Shown piece by piece: positions 23,071 through 30,302 of a DNA stretch of 45,433 nt (its first letter is position 1; every line of letters begins with the position of its first letter). Both the position numbers and the translations under genes were made by a program. Source of the stretch: GCA-2688775 sp964524225 (lineage in GTDB: Archaea; Nanobdellota; Nanobdellia; Woesearchaeales; GW2011-AR4). The stretch lies in contig CAZGEW010000002.1 of assembly GCA_964524225.1 (NCBI GenBank), positions 1 to 45,433 on the forward strand. Direction: 5' to 3'. The notes beneath the pieces were generated by a model. That model saw only the letters and a list, made by a program, of their open reading frames with translations, was not told the origin of the DNA and searched no databases.

Positions 23071-25278
23071 CTAACTAATCTGCACAATTCCACTGTACCT
23101 TAATCCTTCCACCTTGTACTTATTAATTGTGGAGTTATAAGTGCATTTATAGGAGTTTCTTAATCTGCCATTGCATTTGATTTTGTATTCATAAGCCGAT
23201 TTGCATCCCCTGTTTATGTTGCTAATTTCATGTAGTTCTGTGTCCTTTATACAGACTTTGTTTAGAGTCCTATCAATCCTATCAACATACATTATCTTCT
23301 TTTTTGAAGCTGGCATTTTTAAACCATTAAATAATAAAGACCCTTTTTGATTAGGCAATTGCTTATCAATTGTAATATTTGTCAAATTCAATTTACCTAA
23401 TGAGAAATTAAACTCAAAATTTACTACGGTAATACCATTATCTAGAAATTTTACAATATGGCTTCCATTAAGCAACCTTGATAAGTTATTAGAATCAGCT
23501 ATCAAAATTGTCAAATTAATTGTGGAGGTATTTACAGAGTTTTTATCTCCTATAATATTATCTATAGCATCGCTTATTCCATCATTATCGGAATCATTAT
23601 TAAGCTCTAAAACAACAACCTCAAAAATTTGGGAATCATTTATGAAACCATCTGATGCAGTTGCCCTTAAAGTATACACGCCACCGTCATTAATCGAAGT
23701 TAACCATTCAAAAACATTTGAATTGTTTGAAAATTTTGTCGAGTTAATTGAATATGTGATACTATCACCATTTGTATCAATAGCTGTTAGGTTTATTATT
23801 ATTTTATCGCCTTCGCTTACAGTAATATTTTCTACTGGTGATAATTGTGGTTTCCTATTAACTTTTATAATAATCTTTTTTAAATTGTTGCTTTCATTTA
23901 ATTCCTCTACAAAGTCTTCAAAATCAATAATAGAACTAACCTCAAAATCGGAAAAGTCTGTAAAATTGAATTGATAGAAAATATCAGTTTTAGGACTCAT
24001 AAGAATTGATATATCCCTCCTTAAAAATGAGACATTGTCAAAAATCTCAGTGAATACATTAAATGCGCTGATAGTCCCAATGTTTTTAAAGCTAAAATTT
24101 ATGCTTATGTTGCTTATACCATAATTATGCTTATCAGAAACTGAAACATTAATTGTTAAATCTGAGAAAAGAGGAGGTTCAAAATCATTAAAATTGTAAG
24201 TGCTTGTCACATAAGCATTATTTAATTGGTCTATTAGAACTCCATTCTCGTAAAGTCTTACATATTTAACTAAATATGGGGCATTAAGCTTTTTATCATA
24301 AATTTTGGAACCATTAATAAGAACTGACATTTGGTTGTTTCCAACACTTAAAATTGAACTAACATTTTTTATCTCTATTATGTCGCTTAAGGAATCATAA
24401 AATGCCAACTCTAGAGTATAAAGGTTATCATTTAAAATCTCAATATTAGTCTTAAGTTCGAGGAAATCGTACTTATTGTTACCATTGATATCGATAGGTG
24501 TTTCGCTTAAGCTGCTTATGTAAGATGTTGTAGCAAAATCTTTGAAATCATAAAGATTAGTTACAAAATTTGTCTTAGTAAGCTTTTTATCTATTTTCAA
24601 TGAAATATTTTCAAAATTACCGATATGATGTGTCCTCTTAATAGTTTCGTTATCTATTAAGAAGATTAAATAGTTTATAGAATCATTTATAGATTTATTT
24701 GTATTTATAAAAATCGCAGAATTGTTATAATATAGAAAGACACTTACTTCGGATATACCAGATATTGAAGAATTTAATGTCACGTTTATCATAATACCCT
24801 TATCTAGCTTCAGGTCTCCTAAATTTAGTATGCTGAATCCTTTTTCATAGTTAGTGTAATTCTGTGATAGAATGTTGTCTTTCCTGTATACTAAGCTGTA
24901 GGTAGAGTTGTAAATTTTTATAGAATAATTAAATTGAGCTTGTGTCAATGAGGTAGAGTCAATTGATAAATTGATTCTGTTTAGTCCATTTGTTAAGCTT
25001 ATATTGCTCTCATTTGTTATAATGCCATTTGAATCATAAACATTTACAACAAAAATAAAATTGCCATAGTCATTATCTGTTGTCAATTCAAATATTACTC
25101 TGTTACCTATACCATCATAATTTGTGTCTACCATATAATCTGAAAAATTTAAGACATTAATTTGTATCGATGTCATCGAAAAATTATATTTATTAAGTAA
25201 CTGCCTTACAGATATAGGACTAACTGATGTAACTAAAAATAAGAATATTAAAAATACCACCCCGCTCTTTTTCATCAA
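23071..25278 (-). CDS. Large secreted surface protein with CARDB/Ig-like repeats
   Basis: The 735-residue product begins with a signal peptide (KSGVVFLIFLFLVTSVSPISV). The body is Asn/Ser/Thr-rich with many N-x-S/T sites, so it may be glycosylated. Repeated beta-sandwich units are seen: a CARDB-like segment (NVSVSDKHNYGISNISINFSF, YQFNFTDFSDF, and a NESNNLKKI step), and an Ig-like cadherin-type unit (TVSEGDKIIINLTAIDTNGDSITYS, ATASDGF). It contains NNDSDNDGISDAID, a calcium-binding thrombospondin-3-type Asp repeat. The C-terminus holds four cysteines. It is probably an envelope or adhesion protein. No C-terminal anchor is visible. Confidence 0.7.
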   Translation of the reverse strand: MMKKSGVVFLIFLFLVTSVSPISVRQLLNKYNFSMTSIQINVLNFSDYMVDTNYDGIGNRVIFELTTDNDYGNFIFVVNVYDSNGIITNESNISLTNGLNRINLSIDSTSLTQAQFNYSIKIYNSTYSLVYRKDNILSQNYTNYEKGFSILNLGDLKLDKGIMINVTLNSSISGISEVSVFLYYNNSAIFINTNKSINDSINYLIFLIDNETIKRTHHIGNFENISLKIDKKLTKTNFVTNLYDFKDFATTSYISSLSETPIDINGNNKYDFLELKTNIEILNDNLYTLELAFYDSLSDIIEIKNVSSILSVGNNQMSVLINGSKIYDKKLNAPYLVKYVRLYENGVLIDQLNNAYVTSTYNFNDFEPPLFSDLTINVSVSDKHNYGISNISINFSFKNIGTISAFNVFTEIFDNVSFLRRDISILMSPKTDIFYQFNFTDFSDFEVSSIIDFEDFVEELNESNNLKKIIIKVNRKPQLSPVENITVSEGDKIIINLTAIDTNGDSITYSINSTKFSNNSNVFEWLTSINDGGVYTLRATASDGFINDSQIFEVVVLELNNDSDNDGISDAIDNIIGDKNSVNTSTINLTILIADSNNLSRLLNGSHIVKFLDNGITVVNFEFNFSLGKLNLTNITIDKQLPNQKGSLLFNGLKMPASKKKIMYVDRIDRTLNKVCIKDTELHEISNINRGCKSAYEYKIKCNGRLRNSYKCTYNSTINKYKVEGLRYSGIVQIS

Positions 25279-25331
25279 CTATCAAAATAAATGCAATTTT
25301 AAAAATTTTTTGGTTAAGAAAAAACTTAAGT

Positions 25332-25339
25332 TTTATATA
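25332..25339 (+). promoter_or_regulatory. TATA-like promoter of tRNA-Glu
   Basis: TTTATATA lies 26-33 bases upstream of the tRNA start at 25365, in the standard archaeal position. Confidence 0.55.
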
Positions 25340-25364
25340 ATTGTGATTAAACCTCCAACCTATT

Positions 25365-25595
25365 GCTCCCGTAGTGTAGCCCGATAATCTTTTGCGAAAA
25401 AGATGTAAAAGATTTGGCTAAGACAATCATACTGCCCTCTCGTGATACACGAAGAAAGGCAGTGACCCGAGTTCAAACTTTTAAATCAAAAATTTGGACT
25501 TTGTCGCAAATTTTGCAGATTGTAAGCAATCTGGAAAAAATTTGTTTCTCGAAGAAACAAATTTTTTCGTGTTGATGAAAGTCTCGGCGGGAGCA
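25365..25595 (+). tRNA. tRNA-Glu(CTC) with three introns
   Basis: The arms are scattered over 231 bases. Exons: 25365-25383, 25422-25442, 25457-25477, 25582-25595, joining to 75 nt. Acceptor GCTCCCG pairs with CGGGAGC (25588-25594), discriminator A25595, no CCA. Intron 1 (25384-25421, 38 nt, D loop): BHB with outer TGT/ACA pairs, central AGCC/GGCT, bulges CGA and AAG. After removal the D arm AGCCCG-GACAATCAT has the same 15-nt length as in tRNA-Pro. Intron 2 (about 25443-25456, 14 nt) sits after CT-CTC-G in the anticodon loop (stem CTGCC/GGCAG). Intron 3 (25478-25581, 104 nt, T loop) has central TTCA/TGAA, leaving T loop TTCAAAT. Intron 3 carries a 15-bp palindrome (25535-25567). Identity follows from anticodon CTC and the GTGTAG D arm. 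Confidence 0.87.
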
Positions 25596-25597
25596 TA
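25583..25597 (+). repeat. Direct repeat copy 1 (tRNA-Glu 3' end), candidate att site
   Basis: CTCGGCGGGAGCATA at the 3' end of tRNA-Glu recurs exactly at 27369-27383. Integrases that use tRNA 3' ends leave such duplications at element borders. Confidence 0.6.
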
Positions 25598-25846
25598 TTT
25601 TTAGTTTATCGACTATAAAATCAATAATTTTGATATGTCGAAAATATACCATCAGTCTTCAAGTTTTTGAGTATGATGACAAGTATAAGTGAAATAAAAC
25701 AGTTAAATATTTAAATAATTCGGTCTAACAAATAAAGTATATCACAAAGAGAATTAAGAATTCTGTGATTTTTTTGTCAAAATAAAAACACTGAATCTTG
25801 TTTGATTTGAGCTATTATTATTAAACAAAAATTATTAAACAAAACC

Positions 25847-27331
25847 ATGAAAAATGCAGCCCAAACGTTAGAAACTGGAAAACTAACAGTTATAGCTCCA
25901 GCCTTCAATGAAAGGAATAGTATAGCTGATACTATTATTAGCCTAAAGAACCAGACTAGTGCTAAAGTCAACTCCATTTTTGGACTTCCAATGAACACGG
26001 TGAACATGGCTTTTCTATTTTCTTTTTATATGCTCACTGCGCTAGTATTTTATTTTGCTGCATTTAAAAATTACACCCCTATGGATGAATTTTTCAGTAT
26101 TCGTCTTGTTATTCTTCTTTTGTTTGCACCAATTATTATAAAGTATGTAATTCATCTACTAATTGCTCCTTGGTACCCTATTGTTGAGTTCTTCCGGTCA
26201 AAGAAGCAACCAGTTGAACATGTTCCGTCTGTGTCAGTGATTATACCATCATGGAATGAGGGGGTAGGTATTGTAAAAACTATACAATCTGTTATTGACA
26301 CCAACTACCCAAAACTAGAAATTATTGTCATTAATGATGGGTCTACCGATAATACTCATGACGTGGTTCTGCAATTTATTGACACCCATAATAGTAACCC
26401 TAAAAAAAATTGTATTCCTATCAAATATAAATATGTGCAAAATGGCGGGAAGGCTCGTGCTCTTAATTTTGGAACTTCAATGGCACTTGGCGATATTGTA
26501 ATTACGATTGATGCTGATAGTGTTATGGACTCCAATGCTATCAAAAACATGGTTAAGCATTTTACTAATCCACGCGTTGCTTCTGTTGCAGGTAACGTTG
26601 CTATTGGTAACTGTACTAAACCTATAGGGCTTATTCAGCAGCTAGAGTATCTTTATGGTTTTTATTTCAAGCGTGCCGAGTCACTTATGAATGCCGTATA
26701 TATTGTTGGTGGCGCTGCCGCAGCCTATAGAAAAAAGATTGTTGTTGATCTTGGGGGTTTTGATGAAACTATAATCACAGAAGATATTGAACTCTCCACT
26801 CGTTTGCAGGATAAGGGTTATCGCGTGCGTTATGCTGCAGATGCAATTGTGTACACAGAGGGACCTTCAAATTTTAAAGGATTATTTAACCAACGTTTGC
26901 GCTGGAAATTTGGCCGACTTCTTACATTTTATAAATATCGTCACCTTTTCTTTAGCTTTAACAAAAAGCACAATTTTTATTTAAGTTTTGTGGTACTTCC
27001 TATAGCATTGTTTGCCGAAATTCTACTTTTTTTTGAAGGTCTTTTATTAGCGGTGTTTTATATATATACATTTTATACAAATGACTTTGCACCATTGGTA
27101 TTTGTTATACTGTTGCTAACTGGCGTTATTGGATTTCAGATTATTTCAGATTCCAACACTCGTTACCATAGGAATTTATTACTGATTGCTCCATGTGCAT
27201 GGATTCTATTTTATATTATAGATTTTGTTGAATACTGCTCTCTTATAAAAAGCATCGGGTATGTAGCTAAAAAACAGAACCCGGTATGGCAAAGTTGGTC
27301 TCGCGTTGGAGTTTTTGAAAATACATCATAA
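25847..27331 (+). CDS. Membrane glycosyltransferase, family 2 (polysaccharide synthase-like)
   Basis: A processive GT-A enzyme like poly-GlcNAc and hyaluronan synthases, using a nucleotide sugar to build a polymer through the membrane. It has N-terminal helices (about 52-108), the GT2 core SVSVIIPSWNE (128-138), VINDGSTDNT (161-170), D222-A-D224 metal site, TED (311-313, catalytic base), QRLRW (349-353), and C-terminal helices (about 378-465). The first 40 residues repeat the start of a GT2 domain (KLTVIAPAFNERNSIADTI), as if a first domain were truncated. Codons such as CGT, CGC and GCC differ from the AGA-rich neighbours, so transfer is likely. It is the only gene between the tRNA-Glu end and its repeat. 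Confidence 0.85.
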   Translation: MKNAAQTLETGKLTVIAPAFNERNSIADTIISLKNQTSAKVNSIFGLPMNTVNMAFLFSFYMLTALVFYFAAFKNYTPMDEFFSIRLVILLLFAPIIIKYVIHLLIAPWYPIVEFFRSKKQPVEHVPSVSVIIPSWNEGVGIVKTIQSVIDTNYPKLEIIVINDGSTDNTHDVVLQFIDTHNSNPKKNCIPIKYKYVQNGGKARALNFGTSMALGDIVITIDADSVMDSNAIKNMVKHFTNPRVASVAGNVAIGNCTKPIGLIQQLEYLYGFYFKRAESLMNAVYIVGGAAAAYRKKIVVDLGGFDETIITEDIELSTRLQDKGYRVRYAADAIVYTEGPSNFKGLFNQRLRWKFGRLLTFYKYRHLFFSFNKKHNFYLSFVVLPIALFAEILLFFEGLLLAVFYIYTFYTNDFAPLVFVILLLTGVIGFQIISDSNTRYHRNLLLIAPCAWILFYIIDFVEYCSLIKSIGYVAKKQNPVWQSWSRVGVFENTS

Positions 27332-27368
27332 ATATACTATCCCAGATATTGGACAAAAAGGCTACTTA

Positions 27369-27383
27369 CTCGGCGGGAGCATA
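27369..27383 (+). repeat. Direct repeat copy 2 of the tRNA-Glu 3' end
   Basis: An exact 15-base copy of 25583-25597 (CTCGGCGGGAGCATA). It lies 38 bases after the glycosyltransferase stop, marking the far edge of a possible integrated segment of about 1.8 kb. No tRNA arms precede it, so it is not a second tRNA. Confidence 0.6.
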
Positions 27384-27411
27384 CTATCTTCTTCGTTGAT
27401 GACAATCAGTA

Positions 27412-28341
27412 TTATATAGTAAAGGTCAATTCTTTTATCCTCTTAACAACATCATTTATTAAATAATCTGGTGTAGAAGCTCCGGCACTAACTCCAATTT
27501 TTTCCTTTCCAATAAACCATTCTTTTTGTAATTGTTCTTCTGATTGTATAAAATAGCTTTCTACTCCTAATTCTTTGCATTTTGCATAAAGCTCTTTTGA
27601 GTTGCTTGAGTTTTTGCCTCCAATGACAATCACGATATTAGATTCTTTCGCTAATTCCTCTGTATCAAATTGTCTTTGCTTTGTCGGATTGCATATGGTA
27701 TCAACATAGCCATATTTTTTTGTCAAGTCCTTCATACTTAGAGGAATCTCTTCAAACTTTGCATCAATTAATTTGGAGTTTACATCATCAATAAGTTTCT
27801 TAAATCCATAAACTGACATTGTTGTTTGTGCAATAATTGCTACCTTCTTAAAACTATTTTTATTTATGTAATCAACAACTAAATCTGATTGCTCTGGGCT
27901 TTCCGCAATAAAAGTTTCATTACCTTTTATGTAGTAGCTTGTACCTATGGCCTCTGGATGATTCTTCTTACCAAAAATTATTACCTCGTAACCATTCTTT
28001 TTTAGCTTTATAGCTACATTATGTACTAATGTAACAAGTGGGCATGTTGCATCATTTAGGTTTTTCCCTTTGACAATGGATTTTTTCTCAAGAATTTCAT
28101 AAGTAGTCCCAGGTTCACCATGGGCTCTTAAAATAGTAACAGCATTTTGTGGAATATTATTGATACCGTTAACAAAAACAACTCCTTTATCTTGAAGATT
28201 TTTTATTACCTTTTCATTATGCACAAGCTGGCCTAGAACATAAGTTTTTCCTTTGTTATTTAATGCAACTTCTTCTGCAATTTCAATTGCCTTTTTTACA
28301 CCAAAGCAGAATCCTGCATGCTTTGCAACTTTAATGTCCAT
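27412..28341 (-). CDS. ispH: 4-hydroxy-3-methylbut-2-enyl diphosphate reductase (IspH)
   Basis: IspH is the last MEP enzyme: it reduces HMBPP to IPP and DMAPP with an iron-sulfur cluster. The three cluster cysteines are in AGFCFGVKKAIE (C12), NDATCPLV (C100) and VDTICNPTKQRQ (C217). Other family marks are LVHNEKV, ILRAHGEPG (substrate His), GKKNHPEAIG with the catalytic Glu (E130) and VIGGKNSSNSKELY, SAGASTPDYLI. The 309-residue length is normal. It ends just past the tRNA-Glu-derived repeat. It is an unexpected enzyme for an archaeon, supported by the other MEP genes nearby. Confidence 0.96.
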   Translation of the reverse strand: MDIKVAKHAGFCFGVKKAIEIAEEVALNNKGKTYVLGQLVHNEKVIKNLQDKGVVFVNGINNIPQNAVTILRAHGEPGTTYEILEKKSIVKGKNLNDATCPLVTLVHNVAIKLKKNGYEVIIFGKKNHPEAIGTSYYIKGNETFIAESPEQSDLVVDYINKNSFKKVAIIAQTTMSVYGFKKLIDDVNSKLIDAKFEEIPLSMKDLTKKYGYVDTICNPTKQRQFDTEELAKESNIVIVIGGKNSSNSKELYAKCKELGVESYFIQSEEQLQKEWFIGKEKIGVSAGASTPDYLINDVVKRIKELTFTI

Positions 28342-28368
28342 TTTTTTAGTTTGTTATACATAATTAAC

Positions 28369-28824
28369 TTATTCTCTGTCTAGCTCATGCGACTTAACAA
28401 TTGATTCATAAACTTCAATCATATCCTTTAACCAATCCCCTCTCTCAAATATTGACTTCCACTCAGGGTGAGAGTTATATTTTTTATATACCCATTCTAA
28501 TCCTTCTAGATTTGATAGAGGGAACATTCCATTAGAAATCTCTATACTATCAAATGATTTAGGATTGTAAGTTAATTTGGCAATTCCTCTTAAGTCAAAA
28601 TTCTTCACTAAATCGTCAATATGTACATCACCAAATACGGCAAATGTATTTTTAGGAAAGTTTGCATATCTAAATTGAAGAGTATGACTCATCTCATAAC
28701 GTGGTGGTAGCACGGATTTTGGAGTAACTAGAATTCTCTGGCCTGCATAAATCAGGACAGTCTCTGCCATTTTGTAAACTTGTTCTTCACTAATAGTTTT
28801 AATTGTCAAACTTGAAGTTTCCAT
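28369..28824 (-). CDS. Hypothetical protein, 151 residues
   Basis: Not recognised. A soluble protein of mixed structure with SEEQVYKMAETVLIYAGQRILVTPKSVLPP at the start, a NTFAVFGDVHIDDLV segment and a helical C-terminus (WLKDMIEVYESIVKSHELDRE). The gene lies between ispH and ispE in the same direction, 27 bases before ispH, so it is probably co-transcribed with MEP genes. No catalytic motif is apparent. Confidence 0.55.
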   Translation of the reverse strand: METSSLTIKTISEEQVYKMAETVLIYAGQRILVTPKSVLPPRYEMSHTLQFRYANFPKNTFAVFGDVHIDDLVKNFDLRGIAKLTYNPKSFDSIEISNGMFPLSNLEGLEWVYKKYNSHPEWKSIFERGDWLKDMIEVYESIVKSHELDRE

Positions 28825-28828
28825 TTTT

Positions 28829-28999
28829 TTATTTTTTTATTGAAAATTTGACATTCACTTCTTCTGTAGTTGCTTCCTTTTGGGTTTCATTTTGCTGTTC
28901 AGTTGCTTGTTGGTTTATTTGTTCTACCTTTTGCTCAGGATTTTCTTTTTGCTCCTGTTTTTGTTTTTCTTCTTTTTCTTTTAATTTTAATTTCCGATT
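28829..28999 (-). other. Open frame continuing in phase after the ispE stop codon
   Basis: Directly after the TAA of ispE the same frame stays open for 56 codons and ends at a TAA at 28829. It encodes a Lys/Glu/Gln-rich tail (LKEKEEKQKQEQKENPEQK, then QINQQATEQQ, ending VNVKFSIKK) like the charged tails of other proteins here. It has no ATG of its own. It could be an extension lost by a nonsense mutation, a readthrough tail, or drifted remnant coding sequence. Confidence 0.5.
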
Positions 29000-29848
29000 T
29001 TAAATAGTTTTTGTCAAGAAAACAAATGGGTAGTCATATTGCATCTTGAAAAATGCCTCTCTTGCCTCGTAAATGCTGTTGAATATACCAAAAACAGTTG
29101 GGCCTGAGCCTGAAACACATGCATTCAATGCATCATTTTTCAATAAATTATTCTCTATTTCATCTATGATTTTATATTTTTTAATAACAATAGGTTCAAA
29201 ATCATTATGCAAATTATTTGCTATGGCTTTAATATCTTTTTTTTCTAAAGCCTTGATAAGACTATTTATTTCCGATTTAGTCCTTACTCTCGATTTTTGT
29301 TTGTCAAATGCAGAGTAAGCCCACTTAGTAGAAATCCTAAAGCCAGGGTTTATAAGTACAATGTTAATGCTAAATGATTTCTTGACTCTTTTTATTTTTT
29401 CTCCTATGCCTCCAACTAATGCTACATTTTCACCTATAAAAAAGGGGGCATCAGAGCCTATTTGGGAAGCTATGTCAATAAGTTGCTTTTCTTTTAGCCT
29501 TAATCCCCATAGTTTGTTTAAGTTCAGCAACACTGTAGTTGCATTACTGCTTCCACCTCCTAAGCCAGCCTCAATTGGAATATTTTTTTCAATATAAATC
29601 CTAACTCCGTACTTTAATTTATATTTAGTTTTTAGTAACAAAGCAGCTTTATATGCAAGATTATTTTCATTTTCAAGCTCTTTGTTTGTACACTCCACAA
29701 TTATCCTATCATCACTTATAGGCTCAATTGTTATGGTATCGCTTAAGTCTATTTTTTGCATTACAGATTGTATGTTATGGTAACCTGAGCTTAGTTTTTT
29801 GCCTATTTTAAGATAAAGGTTTACTTTGGCGTAAGAGTTAAAAGGCAT
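29000..29848 (-). CDS. ispE: 4-diphosphocytidyl-2-C-methyl-D-erythritol kinase (IspE)
   Basis: The GHMP kinase phosphorylates CDP-ME at the 2-position, step 4 of the MEP pathway. Typical parts are the N-terminal SYAKVNLYLKIGKKLSSGYHNIQSVM (CDP-ME binding, catalytic Lys), the ATP loop PIEAGLGGGSSNATTVLL (about residues 91-108), IGSDAPFFI and the C-terminal CVSGSGPTVFGIF. The length of 282 matches bacterial IspE. The HxxxxV/LKIG N-terminus distinguishes it from archaeal mevalonate kinase or isopentenyl phosphate kinase. An in-frame charged extension follows its stop codon. Confidence 0.95.
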   Translation of the reverse strand: MPFNSYAKVNLYLKIGKKLSSGYHNIQSVMQKIDLSDTITIEPISDDRIIVECTNKELENENNLAYKAALLLKTKYKLKYGVRIYIEKNIPIEAGLGGGSSNATTVLLNLNKLWGLRLKEKQLIDIASQIGSDAPFFIGENVALVGGIGEKIKRVKKSFSINIVLINPGFRISTKWAYSAFDKQKSRVRTKSEINSLIKALEKKDIKAIANNLHNDFEPIVIKKYKIIDEIENNLLKNDALNACVSGSGPTVFGIFNSIYEAREAFFKMQYDYPFVFLTKTI

Positions 29849-29979
29849 ATTTAACTTGGAATTTTAATGATTTATTAAATTTATGTATAATTTTTTAACT
29901 ACTTGATAGAAACAAAAGATTTTTATAATAGGGTAGGTTAATACTATTTACTCAAGAATAACTTAGATTGAGCTTTGCA

Positions 29980-30302
29980 ATGGGTACACAAATTCCAAGT
30001 AATGATAAACTGAAAAACAAATAAGTATAGAAGTTGATCGTAGGGGAAGCATAGTCATTATTGGTTCTACTGACAAGATTGAAGGGTTTGAAGAGAATGA
30101 CAATTTACGTTACATTATTTCAAATGGGAGAGATTTTTTAAAAGGAGCAGTTGTAGGCCCTCATCCATTTCATATTGTTGGTGAACTGACAAGTTGTGTA
30201 GTGGATAATATTGAAAAAGCACTTGAGCAAATGGGCTATAATGGAGCTCTAACACTACCTCCTTGGAGAATTTACAAGAAAGAGGATAACTATCATTCTT
30301 AA
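29980..30302 (+). pseudogene. Unrecognised gene of about 109 codons, split by a frameshift
   Basis: From an ATG at 29980 the frame reads MGTQIPSNDKLKNK and stops. A second plus-strand frame continues as QISIEVDRRGSIVIIGSTD and runs to a TAA at 30300-30302, ending GYNGALTLPPWRIYKKED. Restoring one A in the A-run near 30015 would join them. The body is coherent (RYIISNGRDFLKGAVVGPHPF, VVDNIEKALEQMGYNG), so it is or was a real protein. A TTTTATAATA box lies about 50 bases upstream. Function unknown. It converges on ispDF and overlaps its stop by 4 bases. Confidence 0.6.

Noticed and set aside
25365..25595. tRNA-like arms that could be a decayed tRNA pseudogene
   Set aside because: All stems pair perfectly after removing three BHB introns, the exon lengths match tRNA-Pro, and a TATA box is in place; decay would not give this.
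27369..27383. Second tRNA-Glu gene at the repeat
   Set aside because: Only the last 14-15 bases match and no acceptor, D or anticodon arms precede it.
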